From NCBI RefSeq assembly GCF_001625305.1, contig NW_017803990.1, positions 37,285-101,284 of the forward strand: a stretch of 64,000 bases of DNA, in the 5' to 3' direction. This DNA is from Branchiostoma belcheri. Lineage: Eukaryota > Chordata > Leptocardii > Amphioxiformes > Branchiostomatidae. Below, piece after piece: positions 59,901-64,000 of the stretch. The notes beneath the pieces were generated by a model that did no database searches, was not told the origin of the DNA, and worked only from the letters and a program-made list of their open reading frames with translations. Position 1 is the first letter of the stretch. Each line of letters begins with the position of its first letter. The position numbers and the translations under genes are program-made.

Positions 59901-62360
59901 CATTGAATGGCTCCAATCCTTGCAGGGTCCGAAGACGCCGACACCCAGTTTACCCTACTGGTCATCAGTTTGACCTCATCAGGCGTGGTGATGCTCCTCG
60001 TCATTGTCATTATCCTGCTCCACAGGCAAAACAACAGGCTTCGTGTGGGACCCATTGACGACCCAGAAATCTTCAAACTTGGACAGAAGATGCAGGTAGT
60101 TTTTCTACAGATTTTTCATTCGGTCAGATTTGTCCGTCTGATAAAGAAAATACTCCAAAGGCCGCAGCAAGTAACTTTTATCAATTACATCAGTCGCAAA
60201 TTCAATGCGATAGGGTAAAAAGACAAGACTGGTAAAAACAAGATTCCTGTAAATTTTGAGAACATGAATATTGTTAAACACGAATTGAGGCGACAAGTAT
60301 TAAATCACAACCGACAGGCCTTTTATTTATGTATTGAACAGTATTATTTATTCTTGTAGATGTGCATACATCTCATTTAACTACAAGAAACGTAGAAAGG
60401 ACCTTGCTGTATCGTCATGGGTTCTCTTTTACGGCGGACCACCTTAGAGTTGTAAGTGTCAACACTTGCAAGCAATTGTGCCTCAGGTTTGCCGGATCCC
60501 TGATGGTCTCTGAACCGGTGAACGATTACGACTATTTGCCGACTCTCGACAATTTGACCACCGTCGGAGGGCAACAAAATTTATTTTTGTTTGTCCTGAA
60601 ATCAGGTGAAATCAATTCGCGCGCACATTACTTGCTGTGGCCTAACTAAAGGTTTAATAGCTCACCACCATGTGTTATGACGTTTCTTTTCAGTTGGTCA
60701 AAATGTAGATGTTATAAGTAGAGGATCTTGAAAAGGTTGGCGTGGTGGTCCGGAAAGAGAGAGATGGAACTTGGAAGCCTTTAAAGACTGAGGTCGCTCA
60801 AATGCTAGCCTGGTTACCAAACCTATTTTAGCTCCCAAGTCCTACATCCTCTCCGCAAATAGGAGTCGAGAGCTAAAGTAGGTTTGGTAAAAATGCCACT
60901 GGTGTTGATAAGGCCATGTTGATTTGATTATATGGATGACATCCTCCGGGAGCCCTAAAAATGATGCGCGCGTGCGAATAAAAAAAAGTTTTGGCAAAAA
61001 AAAAGTTGTTTTCATTATGAAATCTACGTGGTCATGAGGGTTGAACAAATGGGACAGAATATGGTTTGGCGAATAATCTAATCTTCAAGTTCATTTCCTT
61101 ACAATTTCGTCTTTTTTCGTTTGATTTTGGCATTCTACGACATTGGTAAAGTTTTTACTTATTTTTTTTTGTAACTTACGGTATATTTTTGCTCATTTTG
61201 CAACTGGTTTGTACGATTTACAATATGGTTGAAAACTTTTTTTTTTTGGAAACGGCCGAAAATTCATGCGCGCGCGGATGTCATCCATATAATCAAATCA
61301 ACATGGCCTAATCACTAAGACTAAACTGTCGAGGTGATTATGAGAGCTCTCCTACAAGTACAGAAACACGCTTCCAAAACGTTGAATTTCAAACTTTTAC
61401 CAGGCTGTGATGCCACGGGAGCGAGGCCCCTCGTCAAGCAGTATCGACATGGATATGTTGAAGGAGAAGGAGATAGACAGAGCCAGGCTGCAGATCGGAC
61501 AACTCCTGGGAGAGGGCGCTTTTGGGCATGTTGTCAAGGCAACGCTGGAACAACCTGAGGATGGTAATGTCGTGGTAGCTGTCAAGAAACTGAAAGGTAC
61601 GGACACACAGACGGGCACATACACGGACACAAACACACACACTAACGCACACATACAACACGCTCACACACAGAGAGAAACCAAAACAATGCCAGTTTTC
61701 GTGAAGATAGCTATGACGAAAGACACTGGATGCTATTTTAAACGTCTTAATTTTTTTCAGGAAATTACCTATGTCTAACCCCACGACACTGAAAATTAAA
61801 GTTAGTTAGGAAGATAGCGGTGCGACATAACGCTCCAAAACAGAAACACGAAAATCAACTAGCATATCTAAAGCACAGAACTCAATTCAAAATTACAAAT
61901 ATATATATGACAAATGATAAAAATAACCCCAGAATTAGCTTATCTGACGCTTATTCTTATTTTGTGTTGTATTGCTTCTGTATAGTATTTAAATCTTATA
62001 TTGCGCTTTATATTTTATAATAGTTTGTGCATATGTTGTACGTGCCAGTGGTAACCAATAACAGCCCTGTTGCTGCCTGGCTACCACATGTGACGCCTTG
62101 TTGCATTTTGAATAAAGTGAAGTAAAGTAAAGTTAAGTAAAGTAAAGTAAAGTAAAGTAAAGTAAAGTAAAGTAAAGTAAAGTAAAGTAAAGTAAAGCAA
62201 AGCAAAGTGAATTAATTAGAATCTTTTATTATATTTTCCATATGTCCAGACGACTCAGAATCAACATCAAGGACTGACCTTCTGCGAGAGACCTGTATCA
62301 TGTTGCTGTGCGGTGATCATGACAACATCATCGGGCTCAAAGGCATCTGTTTTAGAGACG
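40667..62360 (+). CDS. Gene B (partial): receptor tyrosine kinase with CUB, EGF and Ig domains
   Basis: Sixteen exons give about 643 visible residues. Order: signal peptide (1-22), CUB (24-145), a region of no recognised fold (146-305), EGF-like (306-348), Ig-like (349-444), EGF-like (445-485), transmembrane helix (about 495-520), juxtamembrane, and a kinase domain start with LGEGAFGHV glycine loop, VAVKKLK lysine and LLRETCIML alpha-C helix. The kinase continues beyond the window. Every junction but one agrees in splice phase; the Ig exon pair is off by one base. The EGF-Ig context recalls Tie-like receptors, but an N-terminal CUB and the lack of FN3 repeats do not fit, so I give no family name. 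It is predicted to bind an extracellular ligand and signal by tyrosine phosphorylation. Confidence 0.85.
40938..41019 (+). repeat. (TG)n microsatellite
   Basis: About 40 uninterrupted TG units; the long Cys-Val open frames here are artefacts of the repeat. Confidence 0.95.
42484..42503. other. Assembly gap (20 N)
   Basis: Twenty unresolved bases inside the first long intron of gene B. Confidence 0.99.
43706..43849. mobile_element. Short MITE with TCTCCAAGCAGA ends
   Basis: Left end TCTCCAAGCAGAGG and right end GATCTGCTTGGAGA are inverted. The right half, including TTTTTGCCACCGAGAGGGAT, recurs in reverse at 37310-37380, and single CTCCAAGCAGA words occur at about 12392, 40581 and 63727. Confidence 0.6.
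45727..45872 (+). repeat. Tandem duplication, ~70-bp unit
   Basis: Two copies starting TGGTAGGGCAGTTG at 45727 and 45797, with a small insertion (CTAGTA) in the second. Confidence 0.85.
47176..47291 (+). CDS. Gene B exon 2: CUB domain, first part
   Basis: Encodes [20 protein letters not shown] then [18 protein letters not shown]. The cysteine followed by a C-x-W-x-I strand matches the start of a CUB domain. It completes a glutamate with the signal exon (phase 1) and ends in phase 0. Confidence 0.85.
47292..48927. other. Gene B intron with (GT)n and octamer-rich tandem repeat
   Basis: A (GT)n tract at 47802-47843 follows the dispersed repeat words CTTCGCCAAGAAGGTTATG. From about 48200 to 48660 there are three or four degenerate units containing ATTTGCATAATTAATG and ATGCAAAT. 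Confidence 0.55.
48928..49057 (+). CDS. Gene B exon 3: CUB domain, middle
   Basis: Encodes [20 protein letters not shown], then [20 protein letters not shown] and TSR. HNC and FCG are the third and fourth CUB cysteines, and FHDGSS is the usual D-G turn. Phase 0 to phase 1. Confidence 0.9.
49058..50967. other. Gene B intron with dispersed repeats and (CA)n
   Basis: Contains octamer-rich sequence (49230-49410), repeated AAGGTCAGCCAACAGG-type sequence (50440-50840) and a (CA)n tract (50846-50896). No exon is supported. Confidence 0.5.
50968..51090 (+). CDS. Gene B exon 4: CUB domain, last part
   Basis: Encodes [20 protein letters not shown], then [20 protein letters not shown]. The N-x-L-x-V-x-F strand and the closing F-x-L-x-F are typical of the CUB end. 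Possible N-glycosylation at NRT and NLT. Phases 1-1. Confidence 0.85.
51091..52141. other. Gene B intron with a MITE
   Basis: Holds the CCCTGTCACAC element at 51640-52022 and otherwise AT-rich sequence. Confidence 0.5.
51640..52022. mobile_element. MITE-like element with CCCTGTCACA ends
   Basis: Ends CCCTGTCACACATTC and TATGTGACAGGG are inverted over about 10 bp. A relative lies at 54707-55100, sharing CACATTCAGAAC and GACTGCCAACAACGCC-like words. Target duplication unclear. Confidence 0.6.
52142..52215 (+). CDS. Gene B exon 5: unassigned extracellular region
   Basis: Encodes [20 protein letters not shown] then RHTAT between acceptor CTTCTTTAG and donor ACG/GTAATG. It joins exon 4 in phase 1 and exon 6 in phase 0. 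No domain recognised. Confidence 0.7.
52216..52984. other. Gene B intron with a MITE
   Basis: Most of it is the element at 52343-52800. Confidence 0.55.
52343..52800. mobile_element. MITE with CCCTGTTTAGACGGAAACGC ends
   Basis: The left end and right end (GCGTTTTCGTCTGAGCAGGG) match at 16 of 20 inverted positions. The interior is shared with the element at 30683-31247. Confidence 0.7.
52985..53084 (+). CDS. Gene B exon 6: unassigned extracellular region
   Basis: Encodes [20 protein letters not shown] then [13 protein letters not shown], ending GGAT/GTGAGT in phase 1. Acceptor CCTTTCTTCAG is strong. No domain recognised. Confidence 0.75.
53085..54004. other. Gene B intron
   Basis: A 920-bp AT-rich intron without recognised element. 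Confidence 0.55.
54005..54131 (+). CDS. Gene B exon 7: unassigned extracellular region
   Basis: Encodes [20 protein letters not shown] then [20 protein letters not shown] and EER (the last codon is split, phase 2). Alternating hydrophobic residues suggest beta strands, and two cysteines are spaced about 24 residues apart. Possibly a divergent beta-sandwich. Confidence 0.75.
54150..54440. repeat. CTTC-rich and CA/CG microsatellite cluster
   Basis: (CCTT)n/(CTTC)n at 54150-54218 is followed by CA, CG and CATA runs to 54440, directly between exons 7 and 8. Minus-strand Cys/Val-rich open frames here are artefacts. Confidence 0.95.
54473..54575 (+). CDS. Gene B exon 8: Trp-rich unassigned region
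   Basis: Encodes [20 protein letters not shown] then [15 protein letters not shown]. Five tryptophans lie in twenty residues. Phase 2 to phase 0, agreeing with both neighbours. Confidence 0.8.
54576..55315. other. Gene B intron with a MITE and a decayed repeat
   Basis: Contains the CCCTGCCACAC element (54707-55100) and the repeat at 55180-55290 that corresponds to 36300-36420 but lacks the palindrome. Confidence 0.55.
54707..55100. mobile_element. MITE-like element, relative of 51640-52022
   Basis: Starts CCCCTGCCACACATTCAGAA and ends TATGTGTAACAGGG. Internally shares CAAATATGACTGCCAACAAC with its relative. Confidence 0.6.
55316..55391 (+). CDS. Gene B exon 9: end of unassigned region
   Basis: Encodes [20 protein letters not shown] then GAIVT between GCTTTCAG and ACAG/GTGAGA, phase 0 to phase 1. 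The sequence has a strand-like, Ig- or FN3-like look, but this is not enough to assign it. Confidence 0.8.
55392..56934. other. Gene B intron with a complete CACGG-ended transposon
   Basis: Most of the intron is the 957-bp element at 55620-56576; the rest shows nothing recognisable. Confidence 0.6.
55620..56576 (+). mobile_element. Complete CACGG-ended non-autonomous transposon, AAG duplication
   Basis: Starts CACGGCGGT and ends ACCACCGTG, with AAG on both sides (55617-55619 and 56577-56579). Length 957 bp. It serves as the reference copy for the nested pair at 32102-33978 and the fragment at 12511. CAC-starting ends and a 3-bp duplication suggest CACTA/EnSpm affinity. Open frames (up to 96 residues) show no transposase. 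Confidence 0.9.
56935..57063 (+). CDS. Gene B exon 10: EGF-like domain 1
   Basis: Encodes [20 protein letters not shown] then [20 protein letters not shown] and CTTG. Eight cysteines with the G-x-F-G-x-x-C and C-x-C-x-P-G-W-x-G-x-x-C pattern seen in Tie- and MEGF-type EGF modules. Symmetrical phase 1-1 exon. Confidence 0.92.
57187..57357 (+). CDS. Gene B exon 11: Ig-like domain, first half
   Basis: Encodes [20 protein letters not shown], then [20 protein letters not shown] and [17 protein letters not shown]. The first Ig cysteine (LTC) and core tryptophan (LTWF) are present. It ends GGAAA/GTAAGA in phase 1, which does not match the next exon (see findings). Confidence 0.85.
57358..57774. other. 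Gene B intron with a single MITE end
   Basis: From 57416 the sequence reads GGCCACAGCAAGTACTTTTT then ATGGATGACAT, preceded by TTA: the left end of the Harbinger-like MITE family. No right end is found, so the element is truncated. Confidence 0.6.
57775..57890 (+). CDS. Gene B exon 12: Ig-like domain, second half
   Basis: Encodes [20 protein letters not shown] then [19 protein letters not shown], with the Y/H-x-C and L-x-I-x-x-L of the Ig E and F strands. Acceptor CCTCCATAG is one base out of phase with exon 11. It ends ATAGCAG/GTAATG in phase 1, the first donor of a 42-bp repeat array. Confidence 0.8.
57891..58735 (+). repeat. 42-bp splice-donor minisatellite, about 20 copies
   Basis: The unit is GTACTGTGTGTCACGTGTTA plus GGTTTGCGTGAAACGTCAGC and AG, so each boundary reads CAGCAG/GTACTG, like the true donor CAG/GTAATG at 57890. 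42 bp is 14 codons, and the array is open in the exon frame until TAG at 58052. Donor-like boundaries at 57932 and 57974 would keep phase 1 and add 14 or 28 residues ([14 protein letters not shown] type). Confidence 0.93.
58736..59248. other. Rest of the gene B intron after the 42-bp array
   Basis: AT-rich, with loosely repeated TTACTGTTGTGTAA words from about 58925 to 59210, an old degenerate tandem repeat. Confidence 0.55.
59249..59371 (+). CDS. Gene B exon 13: EGF-like domain 2
   Basis: Encodes [20 protein letters not shown] then [20 protein letters not shown], eight cysteines in EGF spacing. Symmetrical phase 1-1. GC content is much higher than in the flanking introns. Confidence 0.9.
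59372..59925. other. Gene B intron with a degenerate SINE
   Basis: At about 59605-59745 the minus strand shows a tRNA-like head with a decayed B box (AATTCAAATCC) and the GGTACCAAGAGGTCTC segment similar to the SINE head at 35885. No other feature. Confidence 0.5.
59926..60095 (+). CDS. Gene B exon 14: transmembrane helix and juxtamembrane start
   Basis: Encodes [20 protein letters not shown] then [20 protein letters not shown] and [16 protein letters not shown]. About 24 hydrophobic residues (FTLLV to IILL) form a single membrane helix with a basic stop-transfer (HRQNNRLR) on the cytoplasmic side. Phase 1 to phase 0. Confidence 0.9.
60160..60642. mobile_element. Older Harbinger-like MITE
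   Basis: Ends GGCCGCAGCAAGTAACTTTT and ACATTACTTGCTGTGGCC are diverged inverted repeats. TAA follows on the right and AAA precedes on the left, probably a mutated duplication. Confidence 0.75.
60912..61308. mobile_element. Complete Harbinger-like MITE, 397 bp, TAA duplication
   Basis: Perfect 33-bp terminal repeats start GGCCATGTTGATTTGATTAT and end ATGGATGACATCC. TAA flanks both sides (60909-60911 and 61309-61311). It shares the terminal scaffold GGCC...ATGGATGAC(A/G)TCC with the element at 39743, but differs in the bases between. Confidence 0.93.
61404..61596 (+). CDS. Gene B exon 15: juxtamembrane region and kinase N-lobe start
   Basis: Encodes [20 protein letters not shown], then [20 protein letters not shown] and GHVVKATL...[18 protein letters not shown] is the nucleotide-binding glycine loop, and the K in VAVKKLK is the ATP-anchoring lysine. 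Phase 0 to phase 1. Confidence 0.95.
61597..62249. other. Gene B intron with CA-rich start and (AGTAA)n tract
   Basis: A CA-rich stretch starts right at the donor (61600-61675). A pentanucleotide AGTAA array lies at 62116-62207, ending about 40 bp before the next exon. Nothing else is recognised. Confidence 0.6.
62116..62207 (+). repeat. (AGTAA)n microsatellite
   Basis: About 18 AGTAA units with few interruptions, just upstream of the exon 16 acceptor. Confidence 0.95.
62250..62360 (+). CDS. Gene B exon 16: kinase alpha-C region
   Basis: Encodes [20 protein letters not shown] then [17 protein letters not shown]. The E in LLRETCIML is the expected salt-bridge glutamate, and H-x-N-I-I-x-L-x-G matches the strand after the alpha-C helix in receptor tyrosine kinases. 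Phases 1-1. The next kinase exon was not found in the remaining 1.6 kb. Confidence 0.93.
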
Positions 62361-64000
62361 GTCAGTTCACATCTTCATGTCGTTCATTTGTGCATATACT
62401 TAGCATCAGAAAAAAGTATACAACAGAAAGATGTACAGGGGTTGGCTACATATGCTTACATTACGCATAGGCAGGACTAGTACACGAATTGTTGTCTTCA
62501 ATGAAAACGTCATACGGATCGGTGTTTTGCGACATTTAGGGCGTCTTTCTAGAATTATTACTCCGTGAAGGAGGTCAGGACCTCCGGACGGAGTGTTGTG
62601 ATCGGCTGATTTTTCATGTTCGCAGTCATAACACTGGGTTCTCTTTGTGTAATCGGCACGCAATTTTATACGCCGTCTGCGGGCATGCCCGTGTTGATGC
62701 ACGAATGTGTATTTTTGCCGTTGCTGCTTTCGCGGACAATGTAATATTGCAGACACACCCCTACAATTACGAGGCAAATTGGAATGGTCCAGAAAAACGC
62801 GTTGTTTGGAATAGCAGTGGGGGGGATGGAACTTCATGCAGATACGGGGTGGTTTTGATAAGTGGTTCCAGATGTTTTTGCCCATGCTTAAGAGATGCCA
62901 AGTTTTTTGGAAGATGTTCGCAGCCAAAACGCATTCTTCCGTACGTCGCATTTCTGTGTAATTTCGCATGTGGTGTGGCATCATGTCCGGGATGATGCAC
63001 GTCTTTTTATTTTTACCGTAGCTGTTTTGATATTGAAGTAAATGCATATTTTAGAAACATCCCTACTTTTACAATCCTGTGGAATAGGCCGTAGGTTTAG
63101 GCAGTTGTCTGGTAGCAGAGGTACTCTAAGCAGATATCCTGGTTATCTGGCCGGCGGTAGTAACACTCGCGGTGCTTACCGCAACTGTTGCTGGAATTTG
63201 GCCTGTTCCAGGCGCGCTTAATTAGGTACAGGCACAGTAAGACGGTGGGGCTGTCTTTGTTACTAGACATGACCATGATAGTCCGATCTTTATGTGAATG
63301 CAATGATTGTGTGTGTGTGTAATTAAAATGAACTTCGAACTTGAAGCACAGTATCTTTACACGCCCTGGGAGCAGTAATGGATTTAGCTCTTTGTATGTT
63401 TTATGCTTGTGACGCGCCCTCATTGTATTAACCGTTGCCTAATTATAATGTCTGCACAGTAGGTCTGGCGTTGACGCTTGGGATTTTGTTGAAATATATA
63501 AAACTTCACGGAGGATTGTCGCTTATGGCTTCTTGTTCAATTTGCATCTTAATTAGTTTTTATCGGCCCTTCACGTGGACGTCACCCATAAAAATTACTT
63601 GGTCTGGCCTTAGGGAATGACCTGACACATGTCCAACATTTCCTTCTCCCACAGTAGTTATGGGACAGCCCCTCAATTGTAAGCAACTGATCCCAGATGG
63701 GGGGAACAGCTGTCCCACAGCTGAATCCAAGCAGAGGTTGGTGGGGGAAGATTGTTATATATCTAACACAGAAGGTCCACTGCAGCAACGTAGGGACCCT
63801 CCACAAGGCCTGTTTTCGAACTTGACCTTGACTTGCCTGCCAAAAATCATGAACATATACAGTATTTAGATATAATCGAGTTATCCTGCTAACAAGCGAC
63901 AAACACAATAGGTCCACTGCAGTGACATACGGACCCCCCACGAAGCCCATACTTGCACTTGACTTCGGTCTCAACAACTGTAACCTGCCTGCCAAAAATC
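62361..64000. other. Right-edge intron of gene B
   Basis: Contains the longest open frame of the window (62406-63047, minus strand, 213 codons), which shows no domain and spans an internal duplication around GATGCACG (62697 and 62994). There is a MITE right end (to 63609, followed by TTA). From 63760 a dispersed repeat occurs twice (GGTCCACTGCAG at 63775 and 63911). I find no kinase exon. Confidence 0.5.

Larger units (their letters stand above)
60096..61403. other. Gene B intron with two MITEs
   Basis: Consists largely of the Harbinger-like elements 60160-60642 and 60912-61308, with about 270 bp between them. Confidence 0.6.

Noticed and set aside
63660..63869. A further kinase exon after TCTCCCACAG near 63655
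   Set aside because: The frame (MGQPLNCKQL...) shows no kinase motif and soon enters a dispersed repeat duplicated at the window's end.
1..64000. CRISPR array
   Set aside because: No set of short identical repeats with unique spacers. All regular arrays here are minisatellites or microsatellites.

Overview
The window reads as intron-rich animal genomic DNA, most likely a lancelet (Branchiostoma). This is inference from the gene types (cysteine-rich modular proteins built from symmetrical phase-1 exons), the short exons in kilobase introns, and dense mobile elements and GT/CA microsatellites. No search was run. The assembly has two gaps (1274-1281 and 42484-42503).

Two genes can be reconstructed on the + strand by following reading frame and splice phase from exon to exon. 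Gene A (14133-34434) has 12 exons and encodes about 510 residues: signal peptide, short cysteine-rich EGF-like segment, a zincin-type metallopeptidase domain with the zinc motif HETAH and a downstream EYFAE glutamate motif, a Gly/Ser linker, and two six-cysteine ShKT domains. It is a probable secreted metalloprotease. Gene B (from 40667, running off the right edge) has 16 visible exons: signal peptide, CUB domain, an unassigned region of about 160 residues, EGF-like, Ig-like, EGF-like, transmembrane helix, and the start of a tyrosine-kinase domain (glycine loop, VAVK lysine, alpha-C region). It is a receptor tyrosine kinase of unusual architecture; the rest of the kinase lies outside the window.

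Layout: 1-14 kb has no gene I can support, only repeats (tandem minisatellites at 8.3-8.6 kb, an 89-bp direct repeat pair at 9.4/10.4 kb, LINE and transposon fragments, a tRNA-derived SINE). 14-34.4 kb is gene A, whose introns hold a 2.5-kb fold-back element, a second fold-back, LINE 3' ends, a SINE, a hAT-like MITE with 8-bp target duplication, and one 3-bp-TSD element nested inside a relative. 34.4-40.6 kb is intergenic with divergent SINE heads and a Harbinger-like MITE. 40.6-64 kb is gene B, with further MITEs and microsatellites in its introns.

The most unusual signals are two minisatellites built on real splice sites. In gene A a 75/81-bp unit duplicates the 3' splice site plus the first coding bases of exon 3. 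In gene B a 42-bp unit starts at the 5' splice site after the Ig domain and keeps both frame and splice phase, so nearby decoy donors would add 14-residue blocks to the receptor ectodomain.
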